A stretch of 64,000 nt of DNA from Seriola aureovittata (GCF_021018895.1 NC_079369.1:9561694-9625693), one strand, 5' to 3'. Shown: positions 1 through 14,766, counted from the first letter of the stretch. Notes: a model not told the origin generated them from the letters alone. Made by a program: numbers and translations.

Positions 1-1070
1 CACGCCACCAGTAATTACAAGAGAAATGCTATCAGAAGGAAAGAATTAGTAGACAACACAGAAAATACCTGTCTAATACGATCTCTGATCCTCTTATTGT
101 ACTGGATCTAGTTTTCATTTGTTCGAGAGCAAAGGACAAAACAGTTTAAGAGAGCTGAGAATAGAACCAACACTTTCTTTTGCTGTTGCTTCATGTCATC
201 TTTAGAAAGTTTTGAGTGTAAATCTACCCAAAAATAATACTTATTATATTATGTTATGCTTTCACCAAGTACAGCACAGACTTGTGAACAAGATCAGGGA
301 AATGAAATTATCAAGAGACAGACCTTGGAGCAGCTGCACTGATGTTTGCTGTTAATTTTACTGTAACCACTACAAAAATATTAGCCCTTTGTCAAGATTT
401 AACTCTGTAATAGTTTCACAAGAGACAGTTTTGTTTTGATGATATTGAAGGAATTTATAATAAGCTTCCTCAAGAGAGTTTAATTTCTTTCTGCAGGAAG
501 GGGAGAGGGGATAAATGTTTTCTCAGTCAGTATGTAAATAACCAGAGTGTAGGAAGCATTACTCCTGCCAAAAGAAATGACTCAGTAGGGGGCAAGATTG
601 CACAGAGAATTATGTAAGGCAAACATAAGGAAAGCAATCGAAGGAGCAGCGTACCTGATGTTAGAGCTGATGTCCTGAACACTAAAAGTGATTAGCGGTG
701 AAACCCCAACTGAAGAAAAAGCAATAACTCCAAGTAAAAGCCTAATATAGGAGCAGCATTTTGTGTCAATGGAGAACTCAGATAACAGGGCTAAATGTGT
801 GCCCAGGAAACCAGGCGGGGGTTTGTACCGTTCCAAGGTCCCATTGCTGATGTCAGTTTTTGGCTGTATTTTCTCCATCCCAAGTGCTTCTCCTCGCAGC
901 TTAACAAACTGCTCACTGGAGCTTGGCTAATCCTTGGCTAGCAGTGCCCAGTGATTTATTATAAAGTTAGTTAATTTGGGGCGATCTGCAACATCGCACC
1001 ATACACACATGGCCTTGACAGATCCCTGCTGTCTGTACTGTGGAGTCTGAATTGCCAATTAATTTGAAGA

Positions 1071-1072
<2 letters not shown>

Positions 1073-1119
<47 letters not shown>
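1073..1119. repeat. (TG)n microsatellite
   Basis: About 23 perfect TG units. Confidence 0.98.
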
Positions 1120-1122
<3 letters not shown>

Positions 1123-4100
1123 TGCAGATCAAAACTAAAAGAGGGAAACAGAGTGAGAGTTTGCCTATATGCCTGTGATAGAGAAACACAAGGCAAATTG
1201 TTCATCACATTGTGTCTGTTTGCCTTCCTGTCATGTGTGTGCATGTGTGTGAGTCAGTCTGTCTGTGCCCTACACAAGTGCGATTCAGCACTGTCCAGCC
1301 TTGGCTGAATGGGTGCCCTGTTTGTGCCTGGTTTCTGACGCCAACAGCCGCTCTGCACCCCTTGCCTCGGAGCAAGTGTTGTGCCCTATGTGCTAAAATA
1401 ACAGGTGCCTTTACACAGTGACTTAATCCCTCTTTCCCACCTCCCCGCTGCACACCCTGCTGAGGGTTACATCACCTGTGGGCCTGGGGCAGCTCCAGCA
1501 TAGAAATAAAACACACAGATGGGACAGACAAAGTTTAATTTGCCAGACAAATTCAGGCCAAAGTGAGGACATAAAGTTTAACCTCATCAATTTGCTTTCT
1601 TCCACAACCTGACTGCAGAACATATGGCTTAAATTTTACTTTATGTAGAAACTTGAATTCAATATTAAAGCAAAGTTTGAGTGGGTGAGAGTGGGAACGT
1701 TGCCTGGGTTATCAGCTGGGGTCCTCCCTAAAAACTTTCTTCATCCCTCCCTTATGATTTAAGTTATGAGCTCTCTTGTTCTTAAAAGGACACATGGAGG
1801 TCATTTGAATTGTCATGAGGAATATTATTAAGCCTGTTCAAAAAAAAAAAAAAAAAGGATTCTGGTCTGGAGCGAGGTTTCCAAAGTTTGTTATCAGGAT
1901 TATCTGTGATTGGGCACAAGATTTAAAAGCGAGGTGTCTCACTGAAGGAGTATGGTTTGAAAGAAGTGGACATTTAAAAGACAGGCAGTCCTAATGAATG
2001 GCACCATTGAGTTGCATTATGGGACTTGTAGGATGTAGTGTTTTTGGAGCTTGACCCATGAAAAGTCAGTGTATCTGTTGACCTGTGCTGCTTCATCTTT
2101 GAATATTCTTAACATGAATTCCCGAACCTTATGAAAGTGCAATAGGTGTTCACTTTAGTGTTCTTTATGCACTTCATGATCCGCAAGCTAACTCGGCCAG
2201 ATTACAGAAATACATAGAAAAAATAAATGTTTCCTCACTTCTATCCAGTGGTTCAGTATCTAACCACAGAGATTGTTTCTGTTTTATATTCCCAAGTTTT
2301 GAGAAATCTGACTCTGATTACTGCCTCCACCCCAGTACAGTGGAAATGAATGGAATTTCATTTGTGGTGTGCACAGTTGTAAAAATAACACGTCTTTCCA
2401 GAAACAGTGCCCCATCACTCTGCATGATCAACACCTTGTCAACAGTTTTTTCATCAGAACTATTTTGTTGGTAGGAAGTAAACCCAATGAAAACTGCACA
2501 TGCCTCCAGAAGTAATGGAGAAAAAGTGATTTCTTAAACCAACTCTTCAGTGACCCCTTGGCTTAAGTTTCTCCTTGGAAAAAATAAATCATACTCCTAT
2601 TGCATTTCAATATTGCACCAAATATATATGCAGGAGCACCTGCATTTCTGACTCCCGTGAGCTTGTCCGGTCCGTCTTGTATTTCTCTGGGTTTAGGCCA
2701 AACTCAGGCAGATGGATTGGAGGTGTCCTCTGTGGAAGCAGAGCTGTCACCATCTACATCAGTCTAGTGTGTGATTGACAGACTGGTTGGAAATACTATT
2801 GAGCTGCTGGGTCTGGGGGCTTGTGTTAAACCTGGCACCTCAGCCTCCTTTTCTTTTTTCTGTCATTCATTCTCTTTGGCATTTGCCCCCTGCTTGTTTT
2901 CCTTTGCACATTCTGCCTCCATACCACTGCTCCCCTCATTACCTCTCCTCTCCTGTCCCCCCCCCCTCCCCTGTTGTCCTTCGCTTTCCTATCCTCCACT
3001 TTCTTCCCTCCTCCCCCTTCTCCCCTCTCCTCTGGACCTTGATGTCAAGGCCTCTCAGGCAGTGTGGTCTCTGTCTGCAGGCTGTCAGGGCAGGGACACT
3101 GCCCACTGGGACCCTGAATGGGACAAATTGACCGTAACAATGTTCCCACTTAGCATGTGGAGCTTGGAGAAAGAGAAGGTGAAAAGGAGGGCCTGATGAT
3201 TGAGGTGTAGGCCAGCCGCACTGGCGGAGAGAGGGAAAGACGGAGGGGGAGGAGGGGGCAGCTCTTTGAAATGTATGAATTGAAGACTTATATAAAATCA
3301 CACACCTCATCTTTTTAAATCCCCGCTTCACATATTCTCGCTCTCTCGTGCACACACACACATACACACATACACACATATGGCTTTGCTTGTTGATTTT
3401 TGCCCAAGGCTACTATGAGGGTTGCCATAGCAGCAGGATAAACACAGTTGCCTGTGACCCTGTGAGCCCTCACATGCACACACACAAATAACACACCTCA
3501 TTCTCAAGGCCCAGATGCCTTCCAGGGGGGGTTGTGGAGCCTGGCAGTTTGATCTGCACTAAGGTGCTACCGCTGCCTCACAAAGGGTCAAGGATCATCC
3601 AGCCCATCCATTAAAATGCAATAAGGACTATAGCCCAATGGGACCACCTCTGCCACTTAATCACACACCGCTGCTCCCTCATCATCTGCCCTCTTCCTTT
3701 TATCTTTTAATCACTTGTTTTTCCAGCCATGTCTTCCTTTCGCTCTCATCTCTCCGTCTGTTTCATGGCTCTTATACATCCAGCGCAATGCCAAGCAGCT
3801 CGAGTAGATGAGAGAGTTCAAAGAAGGAAGCCTGTTATAGTAAATAATAAGTACTCTTTCATTTTTCTTTGAAAGCTTTCTCTTATGGCCGCTGTCATTG
3901 GCAGCCACAGGCTATCCTCTCCTCGGAGTCTGCAAAGTGTATGATTTCAATATTTTTTGTCTATGCCCTTTAACTGTGACAGAATGTAGTGGAGAAGTTG
4001 GAGCGGTATCATGTTGTGTAAGCCTGAGGTGGCCCAGTATGACAGGAACAAAGAATGCAGCTGCTATCACCAAAGGCCAAGTGGCTGTTGAATAAAGATG

Positions 4101-5850
4101 CTTCCCGTTGGTAAAACTGGCATTCCATGTAGGCTTATTGTACCTCCACAGGGGGAGTGTGCTCTTGCGTGTGTGTCTTTCCTATATCTGAATAAGGTAG
4201 GCAGAGGGGATTCTTCCATTCTCTGCAGCAGTGAGACAGAGACTTTTCCATGAGTATAAACTCCATCCCGCTGGCAAAAGACCATGAGTGATACTGTGGG
4301 AGACAGCATGAAAAGACAGGCAGACATGACTGAGACAGACACCAACGTTTACTTCCTGGACACGAATAAACAGTCAGTGTGTGAGCTGAATGTTTTTTCA
4401 CGGCCTGTTTGCTTGTCATTAAGTTGCGTTCACATACCCCCGCCGCCTCCCACCCTTTTCTCTTTCTCACACACATACACACACACTTTGTCTGTCTCTC
4501 TCGCACTCTTATGAAGTCTTGGTGTCAGCAGAGCCCCAGTTTGTTAACAAGAGGAGAGACTAATGAGGGGCCATGGTCAGGAAGGGAGAGGACAGGCCAG
4601 TCCCATATACCACCCGGAATACATGAATACACACTGGCACACTGACGCATACACTTGAAGACAGACACATACACACATTCACAGCTAAGCAACAAGCCAC
4701 CACAAGCCCAAAGCCTGGAGCAACATATCCAGCGCCAGCAGCCATACCGCAATAATAATATTTTTTCTTCTCTGACATGATATAAATAGCAACACTTATT
4801 TCTATTATAGCGCTCACAGACAGAGTTTGTACACCTCCTCAGTTTTATTCCCCATGCCAGGTACTATGAACGCTAAGCAGATCACTAATAAGGCACAGTT
4901 TAACTACTGTATGGTGGGAGACATTGCGGAGAGGATGCTGGTCACACACATCCTGAATCATTTCCCGCATCAGCACAGCGTGAATCTGAAAAAAGCATGC
5001 CCTGTGGACCAGACTGGTATTATCCTGCTGCTGTTTTATAGCTGATTCATTTCTTAGGGGAACTTCCAGCCCAAATGGCTCTATCCTGTAGTTTTATGGT
5101 CGCAGAGAAGCTGCAAAAATAAAATGAAAATGTTCTCATTGGCATTGTCTGGTCCTGCTGTTGACAGAATTGTTTACTACTGGAGCTGCAGCTTCAGCTG
5201 TTGCTGCTGTGGTCTCTGCTCGTCTCACTCATGTTCTGGTTTTAAGTTTGTGACTGTACACTCAGAAAAAAAAAAGTAAATGTCTGCGCAGTTTGCTGCC
5301 AAGCTACCACTTGTTTTGTGCTTTAAGGTAATTAACAGCTTAATGTGTTCAGTGACCTGGGGGAGTCAGTCATGCTGAAAAAACAAAAAGAAAACTCTGG
5401 CTTGCTGGCACTGTGCGCGGGACAGTTGGCGAAGTGGACGGAGCAGAGACTGTGACCTGCTGTCTCTCCTCACTCTGCGATGAAGTTAAGAGAGAACGAA
5501 GAGCAGGTGAGGCAAGGAGGGGGCACCGACACGTTGATGGTTTATGGGTGAAGCTGAACTGTAAGGTAATTGGGAAAAGTAGAGAGGCACAGAGCAGAAA
5601 GAAGGCCATGAGCTGAGAGAAGGGAGAAGAGGTGGGAAATAGTGGAAGAGTCTTGAGAGGATGCTTGTTCAGCCTCGGTTGCTGTTGAAAAGTGGAAGGA
5701 AAGTGGGTCCTTGAATGTACTCGCCTAAATTAATGGCTCAGAAGCACCAATTAATGTACAGCCTCGCTGTGGGTCTCTGCTGTGCTGAATCAAAGAGGTC
5801 TTGCTGTGCAGTGCGTCTGCTCATCTCCCGAGCATGTGTGCATGCACTCC

Positions 5851-5865
5851 AACACACACACACAC

Positions 5866-5919
<54 letters not shown>
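5851..5919. repeat. (CA)n microsatellite
   Basis: An approximately 69-bp CA array with one AA interruption near 5866. Confidence 0.97.
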
Positions 5920-5921
<2 letters not shown>

Positions 5922-8900
5922 GAAGGGATTTTAGCCAAGAAACTGGAGCCAAAGAGTGAGAGATGAGATGAAAGCATCACATGGAGCTAAAAGCTGAGTG
6001 TCAAGGTTAAAGAACAAAAGGATGGTGATTTGGGCTTTGTTAATAAGTGGTGAAGGGATGAAGGGAAGGTCAAGTTTGATGTACTTGTCATTTGACGAGA
6101 AGCTGAAGAGCTGAAATAAGGAACGGAGGAGGAGGAGGAGGACGGAGTGTGCTCTCTGAGGGTGGGAATCTCAGAATCAGACCCAGGACCCATCTGGAGG
6201 CAACAGGTCTGGTGACAGCAGGCGGGTTCCCCATCCAAGTATCCCAGCCGTGGGTGACGGCCAGGAACAGAGCCAAGGTCTCCCCCCTGTCGAAGACCCC
6301 TGGAGACCCAGGCAGTCCACCAGCAATCTGTCCCCTGATACTAACCGCTCAATATGACAGAGAGGCATGTTTGTTATGATGGGTTATGGATTATAATTGT
6401 TCAAATTGAAAGTGGGTGATTGATTACATGGTATTAACGCTGCTGACAGATGAGTGGATTCTGTGAGGATGGTAGACGGTCTGTATACTGAGGAGTTATG
6501 TGGAAATGAAAAAAGGATTTAACCATCTTCACAGCAAATCTGTTGATGCAGTACATTAGGTCCCGCGCTGAATTCATTAACATTAATTTTATTTGATACA
6601 AGGAGCAGTAACAATGGCAGTCACAAACCAATAAGACACAAAAGCAAAAAATAATTGATATCCTGCACACATAACAGCTACTTCTAAAGCCTGTGTGCAG
6701 TTACAATAGAGCTGTTGATTGGCAAGTCTTCAGTGCTGGGGTTTTCTCTGGTTGCTGTGCATTCAGAATACCATAGCTAGCGTGCTCACAGTAGCTAGTG
6801 GGTCATTCGTATTTGCATGTAAATGTTTTTCACCCCTTGGCTTGACTGGTGGTGCAATCAGAATGGCTCTCTGTCTGCATCACTTAGAGGGAGGCTGCAA
6901 TGACTGACTGTGACATTCAGAGCTCAGGCCAGGCTTTGCCATTTGCTTAATTCGCTTGTTCGCTCAGACGTTTGTTTCTGTGGAGAGGAGAAGGCAAGAG
7001 ACAGGAAAGGGTGTTTTTTTGTGTGTTGTGTGTGTTGATGTGCTATCTAGTCAGTAGGTCCTTTCGTGCACATTCACGGTCCCATTCTTTGCAGCTTGAT
7101 TTGCTCTAAACATCCGAATCAGACCCCGTCGTCCCACATCCTCCCACCTCATCATCCAGTCTCTGGGAGCCTGTGCTTGGCTACCTCCATCCTCCCATGG
7201 CGCCACTAAGATGGACACTTGCAAGGCTTTTCTTGCTCAGACCAGCGTGACACGCACATACACAGGCACAAAGACAAACGCACACCTCCCACATGGCGAT
7301 GATGGATACATGTGCAAATGCATATCTGTACAATGGAGGAGTGTTTGTGCTTGACTCATGTAACACATCCCAGGGTTTGGCAGTCAGTCAGGCATCTATC
7401 AGCCTCTGTCGTCAAATGATACATGGTCCTTCAGGTCTCTGAGCTTGACTGACTGCTGTTTCTCTGGCTGCTGAGCGAGGCGGGCAGAGAGGATGTCGGG
7501 GGGACTAGGTAACTCAAGGGTGAGAGTTTTTGAGAGAATATGTTCAGCAAGGAACTAGGCAGGAAATGGACGAATGAGAGAGTGAATGATTAATAAGGAA
7601 AATATTCCCTTCCCCAACTGGTGGAATATGTATTTATGTAGTATGCCATGAGCATGTCCATTTAACTGACATTATTCAAAACATCCATCAGATTGGCTGC
7701 AGCCTCACTGTGGCTCTGGTTTGGGTGCATCTTGCGTCTTTGTCTGAGTATGTGAGTATGTCTCTGCCAATGTGGGAAATTTCGTTTGTACATATAATAT
7801 AAATAAAGTTTCCTTTTTCCAGTTTACCCTGATGTGTGTTTGATGTGACAACAGTTCAAACATTTCTCTAATCCTCCTCTTTGACATTCGAGCGCTCAGT
7901 TGTTTTATCACAATTATGGGATGTACAATTTGCCTGCTGCGTGGTAAATGGAAACATTAGTTCGTTGCTGTTATTATGTGTTCTTTGCGGTTTTGTGTAG
8001 CCTGCTCTTCTAAATATAGTATGAGGAGCAGCGGCACCTTATAGGCTTAGGATGTCTGTGTAGCGGCCTTAGCCAAAATGTTCAAGCGTTGATTCTAATT
8101 TGGTTGTGTGGTAGCTATCTGCTTGTTTTCAGCTCACTGTGTATTGATTTTGACAGAACTCTTCATCAGTGTATCTCCTCTGATCAACTGCTCTTTTTGA
8201 CCCTGTTCTTACCTGGCGTCGTCATCACCGTGCTGCCTCGACATCTTGTAGTGCGCATCAGCACACAGCTCACTCGTCACCTGCTGTGGCTGCTCTAACC
8301 TTTTCAACAATTATCTGCTTGCTTTTTATAAATAGCCTAGCTTGTTCTGTCTGTTTTATTTCAGCCACGCTCTCCCCTGGCTCTGTGCAACAGCAGCAGC
8401 AGCAGCAGTGCAGGGAAACACGATCTCAGAGTCTAAGCTGAAGTAATAAACAAGAGAGAAAATGCCTGAGAGCTTGCTCTTGCAGGGCTGAGATATGTCA
8501 TGTACCATGAAACATTAAGGGCACTGCAAAAAGGGAAAAGCATTGACTGAGTTTTTCCACTTGCATGCATGTTGGAGAGGAATAGCAATAAAAGCCATGT
8601 TGTTGTTGTAACAGCAAGTAAACACATGCCTTGGCCAAAAAAACCCAACTCATAGAAACATGCAGCAGTGATTAAACTTTCAGATCTGCCTCCTGCTTTC
8701 CCAGCATGCCCCTAAATCATAATGGAACCATTTTTTTTTCTCCTCAATTTTTACGTTATTGATGACTCTCAGTTAGCGTTTCTTTAATTGTGCTGGCCCG
8801 AGGGGATGAGCTGAGTGCTTAGTTACAGAAACACTGGTGAGCACTGCTTCTGCCAAATGTTAAAGATGGCAGTTATTCTTGAGTGAGATTTTTTAGTTTT

Positions 8901-10386
8901 TGTGACTTGCCTGCTGGACAGTGCCACTCCTCTCTTGTGGGGAGCCTTTATTAATTTTTGATATTTTTTTTTCTCTTTTTCTCTGCTTTTTTGGCTCGGA
9001 CGGCTTCACCTGGCATAGAGAGCCTCTCTGCTGTCATCATCACCATTAACGGCCACAACAAAGTAGCTTTGAAGCTCTACAGGGCTTAGGCCGTAATAGG
9101 AGGACAGCTCCAGGCTCACAGTATAATGGATGGAAAGCTGAGGGGCGCCACTGTTTGCTCTTTAGTTCGTATTTCTGTCCCTTTTCATAAGATAAGGCTC
9201 TAAAGACATTGGGAGCAATTACTCTGTCTGTCTTTTCCTCCACCTTTTTCACTGCCTCTCATCTCTGTTTGACCAGGCTCTGACATTAAAGGTGAAGTTG
9301 ACAATGGCAGCAATATAGACTATAACTATATAGGATAAATGACACCAAAGTGGTGACCGTATGGCAGTAAAATCGTCAATCTCTGGAGCTATTTCCAAGG
9401 CAGAGGTAACAACTGCTGGAAGCTCAGTATTTATTGCTGTCTCTTCTGTTAATTGGATGCATTATGTTCATTTCCTTTGCTGCTTTTCAAATCTTAATCA
9501 GATGGTTAATTTACTGTCTTGCAGGCTATAACCAGCTGGCTCCAAACATAGATGCTTTCCCTCTCTTTATCTCTGTCTCTACGTCTTCAGTGCGTGTCTC
9601 CATGGTTTCCTCGGCTTGTTTAGTAGTCAAGCAGGCTGGATTTTGTGTGCGAAAGTGCGTGTGTGGCTCTGCTTGTGTGTGTGAGGTTAGGTGGGTATAT
9701 GACAGTGTCCCCTAGTCGGTCTGGCATTAATACAATGAGGCCAGTGAAAATGTGATGGGGATTATTTGTTTTGGCACGTCTGAGTCAGTCCACAGAAGTA
9801 AAGACCAAGCCCCTGCGAGGAGCCTTCATTAATATAATAACACTCCTTGGTTGTAACAGCTAGGATGCTTCACATGCTTTATGTGACATGTGCACACACA
9901 CATAGACACCTAATGACCTACCTCGGTACACCACCATGGCCACCTCACTTCTTATTTATGTGCTTGTCATTTCCCAAAATTCACAAAAAGTTAAGAGGGA
10001 AAGCTGATTATACTCTCCGCAGTCACTTCTGCTTGTGTTTCACGGGCCAGCAGCTCAGCATTTCCTTGCCATTGTCAAGTTGGTTCCCTGGTGCTGATAA
10101 GGAGTAATTGCCAGCGTGGCAGTTGACTTGTTTCTTCCTTGAGAGTTGCCATCCAGGCTGAAGCAGGCTTTGAGTCACTTTTTGTTCCCATGAAAAGTCT
10201 ACATCAGTATCTTTGTCTGGAGGTGGGGAGATTTCGTTTGCATCTGATAATCCCTTTTCACTCCTGAAATTAGTTTCTCTCTCTTGAGGCTAACATGCAG
10301 AAGCAAAATTACAAATGAGTGAGGATTACAAATGTAAAAGTGTGAAACAGAACAGATAGGGAAATGAGTGGAAAGTACGCATGTGG

Positions 10387-10477
10387 GTGTGTGTGTATGT
10401 GTGTGTGTATGTGTGTGTGTTTGTGTGTGTGTTTGTGTGTGTGTTGTGTGTGTGCGTGTGTGCGTGCGTGCGTGCGT
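10387..10477. repeat. Imperfect (GT)n microsatellite
   Basis: GT units interrupted by AT and TT, ending in a GTGC tetranucleotide run. Confidence 0.95.
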
Positions 10478-10634
10478 TATGGAAGAGGTCTCGCTGCCAG
10501 CAATCAAGGACACTTGCTGAAACACTCACCTGATTGAAATGAATAGATTCCTGGATAGTGGATACAGGAGGAGGGGATTGGGGAGTATGCAGTGGCAGCC
10601 GGAGGACTCGTCAGTCATCACACGCATACACAAA

Positions 10635-10657
10635 ACACACACACACACACACACACA
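10635..10657. repeat. (AC)n microsatellite
   Basis: About 11 AC units followed by ATAC repeats. Confidence 0.95.
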
Positions 10658-11160
10658 TACATACAGACATATACAGGCTGGCTCAGTGGCTCATTAATGC
10701 ACCTTAGCACCACCGGCTACACCAGGCAGCGAGCCAAACCAAAAAGCAGAAGCTAAGAGGTGATGCTCACCACATAGGCCACCCTGTACTGGGTAGAGCT
10801 GTAAAGCTGAGCCTCTGGCAAGTTTTAGGTATCACTCATTAGTGCACACAAACTAATGAAGAGCCTGGAGAGAAAGAGAAGAGTAAGAAAGAGAGCGAGG
10901 CACAAATCAAACTGGATGAAGAAACAAAAACAGACAAACACAAGCTTTAGCACAAGCACTTGCTTACACACAGTCTGGCTGTAAAAGCAGCTCAGCTAAC
11001 AACCGCTGATGTTTTCACTGAGGAGCTGATATTTAGTTAGACTGAAGGCTGAGGAGTGTCTGTGTAAGTGGATGCAGTGATACATTTTAAAGCAGATCAC
11101 TTTCCCTGAGTGGCTGCTGTATTTTGGTGAACTAGTTTTCGTTCATCTAAGTACCAGGGG

Positions 11161-11183
11161 ACACACACACACACACACACACA
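11161..11183. repeat. (AC)n microsatellite
   Basis: About 11 perfect units. Confidence 0.95.
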
Positions 11184-12771
11184 GGGGAGACTAGTTATAG
11201 AAATAGCCTGGGGTTCTCTTCATAAACACTCCTAGCTCATGGCAATCCACTGTGTTTGTTTGTGGGTGTGTGCCAGAGCTCTTTTTCAGCCCCCCACGAC
11301 AGCTTGCGTCAGCATGATTAACAGGAGAGCAATATTGATTTGGTCAAAGCGGTTTCAGAGGCAAAATGTTGTTATTTAGTCAGGACATTTTGTTATTGTT
11401 GTCAGGCGTCTCGGTAGCTTTGCTCAGGAAAGCTCAGAGCAGGGTCACATTATTTTTTAAAGCTCAGCGAGTCTACAGCCAAGGCAGCTAGTTTCTCTTC
11501 CAAGGCCTCCTGAGACTTAACCCTGAGGACCTGGACTAATTCTTCTGCATCACATTACCATTCTCATTAATGTGACTGATTATACACTTGGAAAGAGTGG
11601 GCCACAGTCGTGAGCCAACCAGCCAAAGTGTTTACTGGCACACAAGTGTGAAAAATCAGAATGCCCACTCATGTTGAGTCATTTGTGTCTTAGATCATTC
11701 TGACTGCTGCGAACAGACCTTTGACATCTCATTCTCTGTCAGAAATGGATTTCCAACTTATTTAGGTGGTGATTTAGTATGCGAGTGTGTGAGGTTGTGT
11801 TTGTGCGTGCTCTGCTGGTGTGTCAGTGTATTTCCGTGCTTTTCAGTAGTGTTTCTATGCTTATAAATGACAGATTTAGCTGAAGTTGAAGAATTAACGT
11901 AACATTGTTGATGGTTTTGATCACACACTTAATTAACCTTTCTTTACTCCTAGTTGAAATGTGAAGGAGAACTGAATGTACTGTGGCGACAATGCAAAAC
12001 TACATGAATAAAATATTTCAAAAAGGGTTTCATGGGAGGACATGTTTTCTGTTAACAGGCAATGTATACACAATTTTGTAAAAGGTTTTTTGTAGAAATA
12101 AAAAGCCGTGTTCTGGAAGCAAGTTGTTTTTGTAGTACATATTGTATAATTGTTTGAGAGAGATTACAACATTACATAAAATATCCTGACTGTGGAATTA
12201 AAACTAGAAAATATGTATAAACTAAAAAATGACTGCCTTGGTCCTCTCAGTGCTCTAAGTGATATCCCTGAATGGATGAAGAAAGTAATAACACTTAATA
12301 TATAAGCCATTTTTGTAATAATTAGATGTTGTGCAGAGACTGTTCAAAATGCAGACAGACTTCAGAGGAAAGGAAAACACAAAACCCCAGAGCCATCACA
12401 CTGTCCCGACTACAGCCATTATGTGTTTCTGGAACTCAACATAAATAGCCTGTTATTTCATTTCAAAATCTGCTTTTGTTAGCTCCCCTCAGAATAGCAA
12501 AATGGAAATTTGGGCCTATTGCTGTGTTTTGGGGTATTTTTAATCTGTGTGCTCCTTAATATAGACCACCGCAGCCTCCCACCATTAGATATGTACTGTA
12601 GGCTTAATATAGAACAGACATCCCATCTGCTTAATTCAGTTCAACTCTTTATTTATAGAGCAGGGACACATTTAGGAGCAACAGTCAAGTTTATAGTTTA
12701 AAAAAGAAAGACCCCAGGAGACCCCAACCTCCAAAAATGTAAAAGAAGGACAAAGAAATTAACTGAGTCCA

Positions 12772-13161
12772 TTAAAGGAGCTACTTGTATGTTTTGCTAT
12801 TGCTAACACTGGCTAGCCAGCATTAGCATTAACAGGACTTTAGAAGAGTAGTTGTGAGTTCAGCATCAAACTTCATTCCTTTACTCACCAAGAGCTGTAT
12901 CCATCGGTGGAAAGCAACACCATTGTTAACGCTTGTCTGAAGTTAGCACGCTAACCAGCTAGCCCCAGCCTGTCTTGTCACTTTCTGACAGCGACTCACT
13001 GTAGCCTCCAATCTTCCCTGAGGACGTGGTGCTGCCCAGAGGGCGTATTATAAGCTCTTGTTTAGTAAACGCAATGAGGACCGAAGCAACAATCACCACC
13101 ACCTGCTCCCGGCAAGAAACCACTTTTGTCGGCAGAGAAAATGTACAAATAGCCCCTTTAA
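12772..13161. mobile_element. piggyBac-type nonautonomous element (MITE) with TTAA target duplication
   Basis: A 382-bp element (12776-13157) is flanked on both sides by TTAA (12772-12775 and 13158-13161), the target-site duplication typical of piggyBac-superfamily transposons. Its ends are inverted repeats: the left end AGGAGCTACTTGTATGTTTT and the complement of the right end AGGGGCTATTTGTACATTTT agree at 16 of 20 positions. It has no transposase reading frame, so it could move only with an enzyme supplied elsewhere. The interior is rich in gctaac/gttagc motifs, a look I associate with repeated elements in percomorph fishes. The superfamily call rests on TTAA plus the terminal repeats only. 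Confidence 0.7.
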
Positions 13162-14691
13162 AACATTAAGGCAGCAATAACAGTATGAGTAGTTTAATCA
13201 TGTCTTTAATGGGTTCTCTGAAACTAGCCAGAGTACCAAGCTTCAAAACCCTGTTATTCCAGGAGAACGGAGCAAATCGGCCAGGAACCCTTTCTAATGT
13301 AATGGTGCGTGTCAGTGTGTGAAACACAGACTGGTGCTTTAACTGGGCAATAATAGAGACTCTGCTTTGGATGGCTGATGCCTTTTATGAGAGAGACCTA
13401 GATATTATCACATCAGGCTTGACTACTGTTAGACTCCAGCCCCCATAGTATTTATAGACCTACATGTGAAAAAGCACTGACAAATCTCATGAAGAACAAA
13501 TAGAAACTCAGAACGCAGAGAGTAAATTAACTGACTATGTGGCTACTCTTCACCTCTGACACAAGTTTGAAAAAGGAAAAAAAAAGGTGAGTGAGTAGGT
13601 GAGTGACTTAGGTGTGTTTGGTGCGCTAATAAGCTGTTAAGTGTTGAGTGAGTTTAGTGAATACTCAAAAGGATATTCAACTCGGCCTTTAACTCACAAC
13701 ACTTTAAGTGACAGAAAGAAATAATTATGGTCTGTGAAATGGGGCTGAAAATTGTAAACAGAAATTGACCAGAACTGAAAATTATATAGTTAAGTTTTCA
13801 TTAAGATCATGACAAAATAACACTTTTTAGTCTTTTAGTCTTCACTATACAAACAAGGCGCATAGTTTACATGAGGTTGAACATACAATGAAGAACATTA
13901 TATAAAATATTTCTCATCCTGTGGATGCTATAGACTTCACTGGAATGTAGATTAATCACAATATTAATTTTGCACTAGACATCCCCGTCTTCTCTTATGT
14001 TTGCCATGCTCGGGATCCAAGTAGGATCAGACAGTAAAGTTACATACAGTAGCTCCAGCAATAGAGAGATGTACATTTAACTTCTCCTGCATTCTTCTCT
14101 ACAATTAAATTAGCATTGCCCAACCTCCTCTCAATGCAAAAATGCCATTGGACATGTGTTATGGATTTTCGTTGCAATTTGGTTCAACTGAATTGAACTT
14201 TAACCACAAAAGCTGGTGAAAAATCAGTTTGGTACATGACACAGTGGCTTGTATAGCTGCTCAGGACAGCGCACATGCTCTCTACGGCCTTGCTCTATGC
14301 AGTGTCACACTTCCTGTATGCGGTTAGTGTGAAAGGGGAAGTGGGGTAGGAATCTGGCCCAATTCAGCACACTGTCCAGAGTCCTCTCTCTTATGTCATT
14401 GTGTTACTGCCCTCTGTCTTCCCACCATTGACCTGACTGAAGCCCCTGGCTATGTGAAACAATTATCTAGATTGTGTCAATAGAGTTAGTGAAGCAGGTG
14501 AAGGCATCACTAGTCTTAGGTCAGTGGCAGTCAATGAGGGGTAATGGCCTTCACTTACTACAGTGTGTGAGTTCAACTGGAAGACGACCAGCTCAGCCAG
14601 AGAAGCTATGCGCCTCTCCATAGGGAGCTTTGTACCAAACTGAGCAGAGTGGAGCTTTCAGAAGAAACGGAGCACAGTGTTTGTCTGTCAG

Positions 14692-14728
14692 TCTGTGTGT
14701 GTGCGTGCGTGCGTTTGTGTGTGTGTGT

Positions 14729-14765
<37 letters not shown>
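14692..14765. repeat. (GT)n compound microsatellite
   Basis: GT array with a GTGC segment at 14701-14714 and a CT interruption near 14732. Confidence 0.96.

Positions 14766-14766
<1 letters not shown>

Larger units (their letters stand above)
1..12650. other. Noncoding region, no gene seen
   Basis: I read both strands and saw no exon with family resemblance and no RNA gene. The open frames present are short and either microsatellite-encoded or unrelated to anything I recognise. Contents are unique DNA, CA/GT runs listed separately, a poly-A run at 1840-1856, a C/T-rich tract at about 2840-3040, and a (CAG)6 run at 8391-8408. The region is either intergenic or part of a long 5' untranslated-region intron of the downstream semaphorin gene. 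Confidence 0.6.

Noticed and set aside
582..878. 98-codon minus-strand frame that looks somewhat protein-like
   Set aside because: No family match that I can name and no supporting splice or promoter context, so it was not annotated.
12630..12715. TTCAACTCTTTATTTATAGAG, similar to a common fish repeat start
   Set aside because: Match too weak without a consensus alignment.
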